A stretch of 64,000 nucleotides of DNA, taken from assembly GCA_027923505.1 (NCBI GenBank), contig BROI01000027.1:1-64000 (forward strand), given 5' to 3'. Below are positions 1 to 13,530 of the stretch, piece after piece. This stretch comes from Mayamaea pseudoterrestris. Lineage: Eukaryota > Bacillariophyta > Bacillariophyceae > Sellaphorales > Sellaphoraceae. Within the stretch, counting starts at the first letter, position 1; every line of letters starts with the position of its first letter. A program made the translations under genes and the position numbers. The notes under the pieces are model-generated. The model had not been told where the DNA came from, ran no database searches, and was given only the letters and a program-made list of their open reading frames with translations.

Positions 1-115
1 TTACAGCAGGCCATGTATACACCCAAATGACACCAGAATGGTGCCAACATCATTATTCAGGCTGAGCAACAAGATGGTATGCCTGGCTAGTGTCTCAGGG
101 GACAGCAATGATATT

Positions 116-132
116 GGTGACAACTTGTCACC
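116..132. promoter_or_regulatory. 17-bp perfect dyad, first of one per satellite unit
   Basis: GGTGACAA-C-TTGTCACC is a perfect inverted repeat with 8-bp arms around one central base. It is the first example in the window and recurs in nearly every 169-bp unit of both arrays. It lies in the most conserved part of the unit. It could be a site for a dimeric DNA-binding protein or simply a founder feature of the repeat; no function is shown. Confidence 0.6.
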
Positions 133-757
133 AGTCTCAGCCTGCAGATGCCGTGACATTCAAACGCCCCTACAGCAGGCCCTGTAGGTGCCCAAAATAC
201 ACCAGAATATTGCCAACATCATTATTCAGGCTGCGCTACAAGATGGTATGCCTGGCTAGTGTCTCAGGGGACGGTAATGATATTGGTGACAACTTGTCAC
301 CAGTCTCAGCCTGCAGATGCCGTGACATTCAAATGCCCCTACAGCAGGCCATGTATACACCCAAATGACACCAGAATGGTGCCAACATCATTATTCAGGC
401 TGCGCTACAAGATGGTATGCCTGGCTAGTGTCTCAGGGGACGGCAATGATATTGGTGACAACTTGTCACCAGTCTCAGCCTGCAGATGCTGTGACATTCA
501 AACGCCCCTACGGCAGGCCATGAATATACCCAAATGACACCAGATTGGTGCCAACATCATTATTCAGGCTGCGCTACAAGATGGTATGCCTGGCTAGTGT
601 CTCAGGGGACGGCAATGATATTGGTGACAACTTGTCACCAGTCTCAGCCTTCAGATGCCGTGACATTCAAACGCCTTTGCAGCAGGCCATGAATATACCC
701 AAATGACACCAGAATGGTGCCAACATCATTATTCAGGCTGCGCTACAAGCTGGTATG

Positions 758-3700
758 CGTGGCTAGTGTCTAAGGGGACGGCAATGATATTGGTGACAAC
801 TTGTCACCAGTCTCAGCCTGCAGATGCCGTGACATTCAAACGCCCCTACAGCAGGCCATGTATACACCCAAATGACACCAGAATGGTGCCAACATCATTA
901 TTCAGGCTGCGCTACAAGATGGTATGCCTGGCTAGTGTCTCAGGGGACGGCAATGATATTGGTGACAACTTGTCACCAGTCTCAGCCTGCAGATGCCGTG
1001 GCATTCAAACGCCCCTACAGCAGGCCATGTGTATACCCAAATGTCACCAGAAAATTGCCAACATCATTATTCAAGCTGCGCTACAAGATGGTATGCCTGG
1101 CTAGTGTCTCAGGGGACAGCATTGCGATTGGTGACAACTTGTCACCAGTCTCAGCCCGCAGATGCCGTGACATTCAAACGCCCCTACAGCAAGCCCTGTA
1201 GGTGCCCAAAATACACCAGAATGGTGCCAACATCATTATTCAGGCTGCGCTACAAGATGGTATGCCTGGCTAGTGTCTCAGGGGACGGCAATGATATTGG
1301 TGACAACTTGTCACCAGTCTCAGCCTGCAGATGCCGTGACATTCAAACGCCCCTACAGCAGGCCATGTATATACCCAAATGCCACCAGAATATTGCCAAT
1401 ATCATTATTCAAGCTGCCCTACAAGATGGTATGCCTGGCTAGTGTTTCAGGGGACAGCAATGATATTGGTGACAACTTGTCACCAGTCTCAGCCCGCAGA
1501 TGCCGTGACATTCAAACGCCCCTACAGCAAGCTCTGTAGGTGCCCAAAATACACCAGAATGGTGCCAACATCATTATTCAGGCTGCGCTACAAGATGGTA
1601 TGCCTGGCTAGTGTCTCAGGGGACGGTAATGATATTGGTGACAACTTGTCACCAGTCTCAGCCTGCAGATGCCGTGACATTCAAACGCCCCTACAGCAGG
1701 CCATGTATACACCCAAATGACACCAGAATGGTGCCAACATCATTATTCAGGTTGCGCTACAAGATGGTATGCCTGGCTAGTGTCTCAGGGGATGGCAATG
1801 ATATTGGTGACAACTTGTCACCAGTCTCAGCCCGCAGATGCCGTGACATTCAAACGCCCCTACAGCAGGCCATGTATACACCCAAATGACACCAGAATGG
1901 TGCCAACATCATTATTCAGGCTGCGCAACAAGATGGTATGCCTGGCTAGTGTCTCAGGGGACGGCAATGATATTGGTGACAACTTGTCACCAGTCTCAGC
2001 CTGCAGATGCCGTGACATTCAAACGCCCTTACAGCAGGCCATGTATACACCCAAATGACACCAGAATGGTGCCAACATCATTATTCAGGCTGCGCAACAA
2101 GATGGTATGCCTGGCTAGTGTCTCAGGGGACGGCAATGATATTGGTGACAACTTGTCACCAGTCTCAGCCTGCAGATGCCGTGACATTCAAACGCCCCTA
2201 CAGCAGGCCCTGTAGGTGCCCAAAATACACCAGAATGGTGCCAACATCATTATTCAGGCTGCGCTACAAGATGGTATGCCTGGCTAGTGTCTCAGGGGAC
2301 GGTAATGATATTGGTGACAACTTGTCACCAGTCTCAGCCTGCAGATGCCGTGACATTCAAACGCCCCTACAGCAGGCCATGTATACACCCAAATGACACC
2401 AGAATGGTGCCAACATCATTATTCAGGCTGCGCTACAAGTGGGTATGCCTGGCTAGTGTCTCAGGGGACGGCAATGATATTGGTGACAACTTGTCACCAG
2501 TCTCAGCCTGCAGATGCCGTGACATTCAAACGCCCCTACAGCAGGCCATGTATACACCCAAATGACACCAGAATGGTGCCAACATCATTATTCAGGCTGC
2601 GCAACAAGATGGTATGCCTGGCTAGTGTCTCAGGGGACGGCAATGATATTGGTGACAACTTGTCACCAGTCTCAGCCTGCAGATGCCGTGACATTCAAAC
2701 GCCCCTACAGCAGGCCCTGTAGGTGCACCCAAATTACACCAGAATGGTGCCAACATCATTATTCAGGCTGCGCTACAAGATGGTATGCCTGGCTAGTGTC
2801 TCAGGGGACGGCAATGATATTGGTGACAACTTGTCACCAGTCTCAGCCTGCAGATGCCGTGACATTCAAACGCCCCTACAGCAGGCCATGTATACACCCA
2901 AATGACACCAGAATGGTGCCAACATCAATATTCAGGCTGCGCTACAAGCTGGTATGCCTGGCTAGTGTCTCAGGGGACGGCAATGATATTGGTGACAACT
3001 TGTCACCAGTCTCAGCCTGCAGATGCCGTGACATTCAAACGCCCCTACAGCAGGCCATGTATACACCCAAATGACACCAGAATGGTGCCAACATCATTAT
3101 TCAGGCTGCGCTACAAGATGGTATGCCTGGCTAGTGTCTCAGGGGACGGCAATGATATTGGTGACAACTTGTCACCAGTCTCAGCCTGCAGATGCCGTGA
3201 CATTCAAACGCCCCTACAGCAGGCCCTGTAGGTACCCAAAATACACCAGAATGGTGCCAACATCATTATTCAGGCTGCGCTACAAGATGGTATGCCTGGC
3301 TAGTGTCTCAGGGGACGGCAATGATATTGGTGACAACTTGTCACCAGTCTCAGCCTGCAGATGCCGTGACATTCAAACGCCCCTACAGCAGGCCATGTAG
3401 GTGCCCAAAATACACCAGAATGGTGCCAACATCATTATTCAGGCTGCGCTACAAGATGGTATGCCTGGCTAGTGTCTCAGGGGACGGCAATGATATTGGT
3501 GACAACTTGTCACCAGTCTCAGCCTGCAGATGCCGTGACATTCAATCGCCCCTACAGCAGGCCATGTATACACCCAAATGACACCAGAATGGTGCCAACA
3601 TCATTATTCAGGCTGCGCTACAAGATGGTATGCCTGGCTAGTGTCTCAGGGGACGGCAATGATATTGGTGACAACTTGTCACCAGTCTCAGCCCGCAGAT

Positions 3701-4139
3701 GCCGTGACATTCAAACGCCCCTACAGCAGGCCATGTATACACCCAAATGACACCAGAATGGTGCCAACATCATTATTCAGGCTGCGCAACAAGATGGTAT
3801 GCCTGGCTAGTGTCTCAGGGGACGGCAATGATATTGGTGACAACTTGTCACCAGTCTCAGCCTGCAGATGCCGTGACATTCAAACGCCCCTACAGCAGGC
3901 CATGTAGATACCCAAATGACACCAGAATGGTGCCAACATCATTATTCAGGCTGCGCAACAAGATGGTATGCCTGGCTAGTGTCTCAGGGGACGGCAATGA
4001 TATTGGTGACAACTTGTCACCAGTCTCAGCCCGCAGATGCCGTGACATTCAAACGCCCCTACAGCAGGCCCTGTAGGTGCCCAAATGACACCAGAATTGT
4101 GCCAACATCATTATTCAGGCTGCGCTACAAGCTGGTATA
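758..4139 (+). repeat. 3,382-bp higher-order satellite block, copy 1
   Basis: A 20-unit block of the 169-bp satellite that recurs immediately downstream at a constant offset of 3,382 bp. Unit-specific variants appear in the same order in both copies: the GTGTATACCC linker, GACAGCATTGCGATTGG, GTGGGTATGCC, AACATCAATATTC and ATTCAATCGCCCC. I saw no difference between the copies apart from a few bases at the extreme edges. The size is 20x169 plus 2. Confidence 0.9.
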
Positions 4140-7100
4140 CGTGGCTAGTGTCTAAGGGGACGGCAATGATATTGGTGACAACTTGTCACCAGTCTCAGCC
4201 TGCAGATGCCGTGACATTCAAACGCCCCTACAGCAGGCCATGTATACACCCAAATGACACCAGAATGGTGCCAACATCATTATTCAGGCTGCGCTACAAG
4301 ATGGTATGCCTGGCTAGTGTCTCAGGGGACGGCAATGATATTGGTGACAACTTGTCACCAGTCTCAGCCTGCAGATGCCGTGGCATTCAAACGCCCCTAC
4401 AGCAGGCCATGTGTATACCCAAATGTCACCAGAAAATTGCCAACATCATTATTCAAGCTGCGCTACAAGATGGTATGCCTGGCTAGTGTCTCAGGGGACA
4501 GCATTGCGATTGGTGACAACTTGTCACCAGTCTCAGCCCGCAGATGCCGTGACATTCAAACGCCCCTACAGCAAGCCCTGTAGGTGCCCAAAATACACCA
4601 GAATGGTGCCAACATCATTATTCAGGCTGCGCTACAAGATGGTATGCCTGGCTAGTGTCTCAGGGGACGGCAATGATATTGGTGACAACTTGTCACCAGT
4701 CTCAGCCTGCAGATGCCGTGACATTCAAACGCCCCTACAGCAGGCCATGTATATACCCAAATGCCACCAGAATATTGCCAATATCATTATTCAAGCTGCC
4801 CTACAAGATGGTATGCCTGGCTAGTGTTTCAGGGGACAGCAATGATATTGGTGACAACTTGTCACCAGTCTCAGCCCGCAGATGCCGTGACATTCAAACG
4901 CCCCTACAGCAAGCTCTGTAGGTGCCCAAAATACACCAGAATGGTGCCAACATCATTATTCAGGCTGCGCTACAAGATGGTATGCCTGGCTAGTGTCTCA
5001 GGGGACGGTAATGATATTGGTGACAACTTGTCACCAGTCTCAGCCTGCAGATGCCGTGACATTCAAACGCCCCTACAGCAGGCCATGTATACACCCAAAT
5101 GACACCAGAATGGTGCCAACATCATTATTCAGGTTGCGCTACAAGATGGTATGCCTGGCTAGTGTCTCAGGGGATGGCAATGATATTGGTGACAACTTGT
5201 CACCAGTCTCAGCCCGCAGATGCCGTGACATTCAAACGCCCCTACAGCAGGCCATGTATACACCCAAATGACACCAGAATGGTGCCAACATCATTATTCA
5301 GGCTGCGCAACAAGATGGTATGCCTGGCTAGTGTCTCAGGGGACGGCAATGATATTGGTGACAACTTGTCACCAGTCTCAGCCTGCAGATGCCGTGACAT
5401 TCAAACGCCCTTACAGCAGGCCATGTATACACCCAAATGACACCAGAATGGTGCCAACATCATTATTCAGGCTGCGCAACAAGATGGTATGCCTGGCTAG
5501 TGTCTCAGGGGACGGCAATGATATTGGTGACAACTTGTCACCAGTCTCAGCCTGCAGATGCCGTGACATTCAAACGCCCCTACAGCAGGCCCTGTAGGTG
5601 CCCAAAATACACCAGAATGGTGCCAACATCATTATTCAGGCTGCGCTACAAGATGGTATGCCTGGCTAGTGTCTCAGGGGACGGTAATGATATTGGTGAC
5701 AACTTGTCACCAGTCTCAGCCTGCAGATGCCGTGACATTCAAACGCCCCTACAGCAGGCCATGTATACACCCAAATGACACCAGAATGGTGCCAACATCA
5801 TTATTCAGGCTGCGCTACAAGTGGGTATGCCTGGCTAGTGTCTCAGGGGACGGCAATGATATTGGTGACAACTTGTCACCAGTCTCAGCCTGCAGATGCC
5901 GTGACATTCAAACGCCCCTACAGCAGGCCATGTATACACCCAAATGACACCAGAATGGTGCCAACATCATTATTCAGGCTGCGCAACAAGATGGTATGCC
6001 TGGCTAGTGTCTCAGGGGACGGCAATGATATTGGTGACAACTTGTCACCAGTCTCAGCCTGCAGATGCCGTGACATTCAAACGCCCCTACAGCAGGCCCT
6101 GTAGGTGCACCCAAATTACACCAGAATGGTGCCAACATCATTATTCAGGCTGCGCTACAAGATGGTATGCCTGGCTAGTGTCTCAGGGGACGGCAATGAT
6201 ATTGGTGACAACTTGTCACCAGTCTCAGCCTGCAGATGCCGTGACATTCAAACGCCCCTACAGCAGGCCATGTATACACCCAAATGACACCAGAATGGTG
6301 CCAACATCAATATTCAGGCTGCGCTACAAGCTGGTATGCCTGGCTAGTGTCTCAGGGGACGGCAATGATATTGGTGACAACTTGTCACCAGTCTCAGCCT
6401 GCAGATGCCGTGACATTCAAACGCCCCTACAGCAGGCCATGTATACACCCAAATGACACCAGAATGGTGCCAACATCATTATTCAGGCTGCGCTACAAGA
6501 TGGTATGCCTGGCTAGTGTCTCAGGGGACGGCAATGATATTGGTGACAACTTGTCACCAGTCTCAGCCTGCAGATGCCGTGACATTCAAACGCCCCTACA
6601 GCAGGCCCTGTAGGTACCCAAAATACACCAGAATGGTGCCAACATCATTATTCAGGCTGCGCTACAAGATGGTATGCCTGGCTAGTGTCTCAGGGGACGG
6701 CAATGATATTGGTGACAACTTGTCACCAGTCTCAGCCTGCAGATGCCGTGACATTCAAACGCCCCTACAGCAGGCCATGTAGGTGCCCAAAATACACCAG
6801 AATGGTGCCAACATCATTATTCAGGCTGCGCTACAAGATGGTATGCCTGGCTAGTGTCTCAGGGGACGGCAATGATATTGGTGACAACTTGTCACCAGTC
6901 TCAGCCTGCAGATGCCGTGACATTCAATCGCCCCTACAGCAGGCCATGTATACACCCAAATGACACCAGAATGGTGCCAACATCATTATTCAGGCTGCGC
7001 TACAAGATGGTATGCCTGGCTAGTGTCTCAGGGGACGGCAATGATATTGGTGACAACTTGTCACCAGTCTCAGCCCGCAGATGCCGTGACATTCAAACGC

Positions 7101-7521
7101 CCCTACAGCAGGCCATGTATACACCCAAATGACACCAGAATGGTGCCAACATCATTATTCAGGCTGCGCAACAAGATGGTATGCCTGGCTAGTGTCTCAG
7201 GGGACGGCAATGATATTGGTGACAACTTGTCACCAGTCTCAGCCTGCAGATGCCGTGACATTCAAACGCCCCTACAGCAGGCCATGTAGATACCCAAATG
7301 ACACCAGAATGGTGCCAACATCATTATTCAGGCTGCGCAACAAGATGGTATGCCTGGCTAGTGTCTCAGGGGACGGCAATGATATTGGTGACAACTTGTC
7401 ACCAGTCTCAGCCCGCAGATGCCGTGACATTCAAACGCCCCTACAGCAGGCCCTGTAGGTGCCCAAATGACACCAGAATGGTGCCAACATCATTATTCAG
7501 GCTGCGCTACAAGATGGTATG
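4140..7521 (+). repeat. 3,382-bp higher-order satellite block, copy 2
   Basis: Second tandem copy of the 20-unit block. Its start differs from copy 1 only around 4,139 (TATAC against TATGC), and its end diverges from about 7,482. The same private variants occur in the same order, indicating one recent segmental duplication by unequal exchange, or a collapse or duplication error in assembly. A diverged third start of the same block type (variant GTGTCTAAGGGG) is seen near 8,540. Confidence 0.88.
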
Positions 7522-9223
7522 CCTGGCTAGTGTCTCAGGGGATGGCAATGATATTGGTGACAACTTGTCACCAGTCTCAGCCTGCAGATGCCGTGACATT
7601 TAAACGCCCCTACAGCAGGCCATGTATACACCCAAATGACACCAGAATATTGCCAACATCATTATTCAGGCTGCGCAACAAGATGGTATGCCTGGCTAGT
7701 GTCTCAGGGGACGGCAATGATATTGGTGACAACTTGTCACCAGTCTCAGCCTGCAGATGCCGTGACATTCAAACGCCCCTACAGCAGGCCCTGTAGGTGC
7801 CCAAAATACACCAGAATGGTGCCAACATCATTATTCAGGCTGCGCTACAAGATGGTATGCCTGGCTAGTGTCTCAGGGGACAGCAATGACATTGGTGACA
7901 ACTTGTCACCAGTCTCAGCCTTCAGATGCCGTGACATTCAAACGCCTTTACAGCAGGCCATGAATATACCCAAATGACACCAGAATGGTGCCAACATCAT
8001 TATTCAGGCTGCGCTACAAGCTGGTATGCCTGGCTAGTGTCTCAGGGGACGGCAATGATATTGGTGACAACTTGTCACCAGTCTCAGCCTGCAGATGCCA
8101 TGACATTCAAACGCCCCTACAGCAGGCCATGTATACACCCAAATGTCACCAGAATATTGCCAACATCATTATTCAGGCTGCGCAACAAGATGGTATGCCT
8201 GGCTAGTGTCTCAGGGGACGGCAATGATATTGGTGACAACTTGTCACCAGTCTCAGCCCGCAGATGCCGTGACATTCAAACGCCCCTACAGCAGGCCCTG
8301 TAGGTGCCCAAAATACACCAGAATATTGCCAACATCATTATTCAGGCTGCGCTACAAGATGGTATGCCTGGCTAGTGTCTCAGGGGACGGCAATGATATT
8401 GGTGACAACTTGTCACCAGTCTCAGCCTTCAGATGCCGTGACATTCAAACGCCTTTACAGCAGGCCATGAATATACCCAAATGACACCAGAATGGTGCCA
8501 ACATCATTATTCAGGCTGCGCTACAAGCTGGTATGCGTGGCTAGTGTCTAAGGGGACGGCAATGATATTGGTGACAACTTGTCACCAGTCTCAGCCTGCA
8601 GATGCCATGACATTCAAACGCCCCTACAGCAGGCCATGTATACACCCAAATGACACCAGAATGGTGCCAACATCATTATCCAGGCTGCGCAACAAGATGG
8701 TATACCTGGCTAGTGTCTCAGGGGATGGCAATGATATTGGTGACAACTTGTCACCAGTCTCAGCCCGCAGATGCCGTGACATTCAAACGCCCCTACAGCA
8801 GGCCATGTGTATACCCAAATGTCACCAGAAAATTGCCAACATCATTATTCAAGCTGCGCTACAAGATGGTATGCCTGGCTAGTGTCTCAGGGGACAGCAA
8901 TGATATTGGTGACAACTTGTCACCAGTCTCAGCCCGCAGATGCCGTGACATTCAAACGCCCCTACAGTAAGCCCTGTAGGTGCCCAAAATACACCAGAAT
9001 GGTGCCAACATCATTATTCAGGCTGCGCTACAAGATGGTATACCTGGCTAGTGTCTCAGGGGATGGCAATGATATTGGTGACAACTTGTCACCAGTCTCA
9101 GCCTGCAGATGCCGTGACATTCAAACGCCCCTACAGCAGGCCATGTATACACCCAGATGACACCAGAATGGTGCCAACATCATTATTCAGGCTGCGCTAC
9201 AAGATGATATGCCTGGCTAGTGT

Positions 9224-12071
9224 TCCGGCTCAGGGCGGATGCTTCGAGGAGACTGCCTTGGGGACACTCATAAGATACCTTATGAGATACACTCTGAGTG
9301 ATACACATCATCGATGGTTCGGGACACGTCACATGCGACATCAATGGAGGACCGACAACCACAGACCAAGTTGCCGATCCCCATCCGATGCCTCTCATTC
9401 CTCTTGCTTGCTTGCTTGCCAACCCTGTTGTCTAGCCAGCTTGTTTGTTTGTTTGTTCTTGCCTTTGTTGCTCGAACCGCGTTTTCTCAGCTTTCATTCC
9501 CTCACACTTGTCCGTTTTCCAGGAGCTCTCAAAGAGTTTGGAGGCGCCTCGCCTGCTTTCCGTTTGCCGATCCAAACCTCAGCCTCGACTACTTGGTTGG
9601 GAGAGGAGATGCCCAAGCAGGAGGAGCGCGCGGAAGCCATGGCGTTTCAGATTGACGGTTGGACGGAAGGCCAGGAGGTCCTCACGAAGGAGGAAGTTTT
9701 CGCTTTGAACAAGAGGATGATCCTAGCTCGCAACCAACCCAACGACAAGCAGCTCTGGCTCGGCACACCCGATCGCCTCACGAAAGTGATGGATATTGGC
9801 GGCGCTGTCGGTGTTCCAGAGCCAGTATCTCGGGACCCAGCCTGAGCAAGAAGACCAGTTGGCGGCGCCAGAGCAGATGGTCATCATCTGCTTGGCTCGA
9901 CCTTCAGGCACCAAGGATGGAAGTAAGTTCCTCCTCCATGACAACAGCAACCAGCCCAATATCGGGGATACGCAGCAGCAGCCGGATAATCGCTACATGC
10001 CAAGTGGCTTCGCCATAGTCAACTTGTCATCACCTTGGCCGCCGGTGTCCAGGCCAGAGGACAGCGACACATGGAGGACTGGTACAATGCCATTCGAGCG
10101 GACCACATCCTTTTCCCCAGAGGCGATGAGTTACTGCAGCCAGTCGTGTTGGTTTTTCATTCCGGGCGACACCGCCAGGACACGCCAGACCATCATAGGG
10201 CCAGGGGAACTTCACGCAAGCATGCAGGGAACCATGCAGTACAAGAGAGAAGGCCCTTCGCATACGCCCGGATAGCACAGATCTATCCCTGACACGGGCT
10301 AGCGCCAATGGGCCGTTGTTTCTTCCTCCCGAAAAACCATGGAATGCCACTCGCCGCTTCGATCCAGGCAATTGCGCTCCTTGGATTGCATTGAGTACAG
10401 GACTACCGGAAGAAGTATACAACTGGATGCTGGAGAACCCTCTTTTGGACATGTGGCTACAGGGCTGTCGCATCAGCCCAGAAGTGGACACCGTCTTCTA
10501 GGCCATGATGAACTACAGAACCCGAGAGTGTACTACGGCACAGTCATCCCCCGCATGTTAAAACTCATTTGGAACTTGCGCCTGGATCACCCTCACGAGG
10601 AGATATATATCGCAGCCGATGACATTTCCTCGGCTTTCCGCTGGTTACACTACCACCCAGACATAGCAGTGGCCTTTGGCACTGTTCTCGCCGACTGGCT
10701 CGTCATACCTGTTGGACAGATCTTTGGTGGCGTCCCTTGTCCCGGATGGTACATGAAAATGGGTGAGATGCGCAGCCTCATTGCCGCAACATTGGAAATT
10801 GGATCTGCAACTACTGACTTGTCGGAAAACATTGTCCTCTCTGCCCCACCTACCATTTCCGAGGCATCCGAGTTTGGCCAGTCAGTGCGTGACCGGTACA
10901 ACCAAGGCACCAACCGTCTGCTCGGCCCTGACTACAAGTTTGGCTTCTCCAGCTTTGTCGACGATCAAGGCGTGGCGGCAGTGGGAAACTCCATACGGGA
11001 GGCGGTCCACCGTAGTGTCATCGCGGCCAGAATTGTCTTTGGAGATGTCGACGACCAGTGGCGAAGCGCCTGCATTAACGCGGCAAAATGGCAGCCTCTC
11101 ATATCCCACAAGCTCCACTATCTGGGATTGGATTGGGACTCACGCAGAATGGAAGTTGGCTGGCCCATTTTCAAGCAGCAAAAGTTGGCGCACAGATCAA
11201 AGATAATTGGTCGCTTGCGCGTCGTCCCAGTTCCGTGCTCGTCTCCGTGAGCGACAAGGCGTCCATCCTCGGTCTCATGCGGCATGGCGGCGGTATTGCA
11301 GACTTGGCAGACTATCTATCCATTCGCTTGCAGGAGTCACTCACGGACCAGGCGCGACGAGCCGACGCCATGCTGAAGCATGCACTCCACACCAATGACC
11401 CCACGCCATTCCAACATATGGTACTCCGACGCTGGTGGCGTAAAGCACGCGTCGCCATTTCAACTGGTGCACTTGCAGATTTAAGCATCCTTCGTGGCAC
11501 CCTTGACAATCCCGCATGGGCTCACGTCTGGAAAAAACCCATTGGTTTGATGGTCGAACGAGAGCCCACCAACACTCTCAAAAGTGATGCCTCCACCAAA
11601 GGACTTGGAGCTTTCAATGTGGAACTAGAGTTCATGTGGCGCTTACACGACGGTGACCTGGCGTCGTGTGGGTTTCGCACACGGAATGTTCAGGAACGCC
11701 CCTGCCACGGCCCGCTTACCGATGACGATTACCACATAAACGTCCTGGAGTTTGCGGCCATTATCATCAATGTTATTTTAACAATTAATGTCTATCGCCA
11801 CTGTCCAATCCGCCGCCACCATCATCACATTCTGAATGTGCTAGCGGACAACACCTCCGCCCTTTCTTGGATGCGGCACGCAGCGCGCTGCAGAAAACCC
11901 CATGTGCGTCGCCTGGCGCGCTTCTTCCATGCCATTGTCACTTACAGCATCACCATTCCTCCCAGGAGAAATGTCAAATCCGGGCATCCGTTATCACGCC
12001 GGAAACGCAGGCATTGGACGCAAAGCTTCCCTGAATGGTTCTTGCCAACTGCTTACAACAATCCGCATCAG
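9224..12071 (+). mobile_element. DIRS-like retroelement fragment (RT-RNase H), fossil
   Basis: A non-satellite block inside the satellite. Its first ~380 bp hold no recognisable coding and contain short TTGC and TTTG microsatellites. A possible amino-terminal coding start is at 9,609. The reverse transcriptase core lies about 10,540-11,190, with an A-motif region reading AADDISSAFRWLHYHP, a B-region VGQIFGGVPCPGW, the catalytic FVDD and a later LGLDWD motif. An RNase H-like domain follows at about 11,575-12,060, with DASTKGLGAF, the acidic NVLEFAA helix and LADNTSALSWM. This RT-RNase H style matches the tyrosine-recombinase (DIRS-like) class rather than copia or LINE. No recombinase domain and no terminal repeats were found, so it is a partial, broken copy with a few interruptions. 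Family placement is by motif style only. Confidence 0.6.
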
Positions 12072-13530
12072 TGCCTGAGCTAGTGTCTCAAGGGATGTAC
12101 AGTAATGAGCACGTTTGGTGACAACTTGTCAGTTGAGCCTCGCATTTTGGAAAATACCATGGCAGGATTCAACGCCCAAAGGCCTTCGTATAACGCACCG
12201 GCAGGAAATCCGGAATGGTGCCAGCTACTATCATTGGCATCAGGCGAAACTTGCGCTTGACAAAATGGAGAAGTGCCTGGCTACCGTGTCTCAGGTTGGC
12301 AATGGTATGCTGGTCAACTTGTCCCTGTCTCCGGCTCCCGCAGCATGTACACATCTTTAACCCCTACATCAGGCCTTCTCCACCCAATTGACACCAGTCG
12401 GTGCCTCAGTCAGCTACGCTTCAATGATATGCCTGGCTCGTGTAGTGAGAAAATTGGGACAACTTGTCCTCGCCTGAGAACGGGAGTGCCGTGCACACGA
12501 ACGCCCCTACCCGGCCAAATGTATACACCCAGATGACACCAGAATGGTGCCAACATCATTAGTCAGGCGGCGCTGCAGGATGAGTATGTACGGTCTCAGG
12601 GACGGTAATGATTTTACAACTTGTCACCAGTCTCAGCCTAGATGCCTGACATTCAACGCCCAGCAGGCCATGTCGCAAATGACACCAGGTGCAACATCAT
12701 TATTCAGGCTGCGCAACAAGATGGTATGCCTGGCTAGTGTCTCAGGGGACGGTAGAATTGGTGACAACTTGTCACCAGTCTCAGCTCTGCAGATGCCGTG
12801 ACATTCAAACGCCCCTACAGCCAGGCCTGCTGCCCAAGTGGCTCGTACACTTGATTCGCCGTATACACCCAAATGTCCAGAATGGTGCCAACATCATTAT
12901 TCAGGCTGCGCTACAAGATGGTTTGCCTGACTGGTGTCTCAGGGGATGGCAATGATATTGGTGACAACTTGTCACCAGTCTCAGCCCCGCAGATGCCGTG
13001 CATTCAACGCACCTACAGCAAGCCTGTAGGTGCCCTAATTACACAAGAATGGTACCAACATCATTATTCATTCTGCGCTACAAGATGGTAGGCTTGGCTA
13101 TTGTCCTCAGGAGACGGCAATGATATTGGTGACAACCTTGTCACCAGTCTCAGCCTGCAGATGCCGTGACATTCAAACGCCCCTACAGCAGGCCATGTAA
13201 TACACCCAAATGACACCAGATTGGTGCCAACATTAATCATTATTCAGGCTGCGCTACAAGATGGTATGCCTGGCTAGTGTCTCAGGGGACAGCAATGATA
13301 TTGGTGACAACTTGTCACCAGTCTCAGCCTGCAGATGCCGTGACATTCAAACGCCCCTACAGCGGGCCTGTAGTGCCCAAATGACACCAGAATGGTGCCC
13401 AACATCATTATTCAGGCTGCGCTCAAGATGGTGTGCCTGGCTAGTGTCTCGGGGACGGCTATGATATTGGTGACAACTTGTCACCAGTCTCCAGCCTGCA
13501 GATGCCGGGACATTCAAACGCCCCTACAGC
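12072..13530 (+). repeat. Degenerate 169-bp satellite units
   Basis: Satellite sequence resuming in phase with the left array (TGCCTGAGCTAGTGTCTCA against TGCCTGGCTAGTGTCTCA). The first units (12,072-12,540) are strongly diverged, keeping only islands such as TTTGGTGACAACTTGTCAG and GCCTGGCTCGTGT. From 12,541 the base sequence is nearly canonical but carries many short deletions and insertions, and by about 13,530 the units are regular. The gradient fits an old array edge outside homogenisation. The indel-rich pattern would also fit poorly polished consensus. Confidence 0.85.

Larger units (their letters stand above)
1..9223 (+). repeat. 169-bp satellite array, left block (about 55 units)
   Basis: Head-to-tail tandem repeat with a 169-bp unit, cut by the left window edge. 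Identical words such as TATGCCTGGCTAGTGTCTCA and GGTGACAACTTGTCACC recur every 169 bases through the block. About 140 bp of the unit is almost invariant. A segment of about 28 bp (from after GCAGGCC to about CCAGAATGG) comes in several subtypes: TGTATACACCCAAATGAC, TGTAGGTGCCCAAAATAC, TGAATATACCCAAATGAC and TGTGTATACCCAAATGTC. Because 169 is 3x56+1, the reading frame rotates between units, giving overlapping plus-strand open frames of 90-170 codons. I regard these as a by-product, not genes. A unit near nucleosome-repeat length is common for structural or centromeric satellites; a centromeric role here is only conjecture. The array ends in phase at GCTAGTGT (9,216-9,223), next to the DIRS-like fragment. 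Confidence 0.97.

Noticed and set aside
90-9160. Dozens of 60-170 codon open frames in the left satellite as genes or a repeat protein family
   Set aside because: They step by exactly one repeat unit, overlap each other in rotating frames and start at arbitrary ATGs. They are a consequence of the 169-bp tandem repeat.
1-9223. CRISPR-like array (conserved repeat plus variable segment)
   Set aside because: The conserved part is about 140 bp, the variable part is a handful of recurring subtypes rather than unique spacers, and the genome is eukaryotic.
9051-9845. 264-codon open frame bridging satellite and the DIRS-like fragment as one gene
   Set aside because: The first third is satellite. Only the part after about 9,609 could belong to the retroelement.
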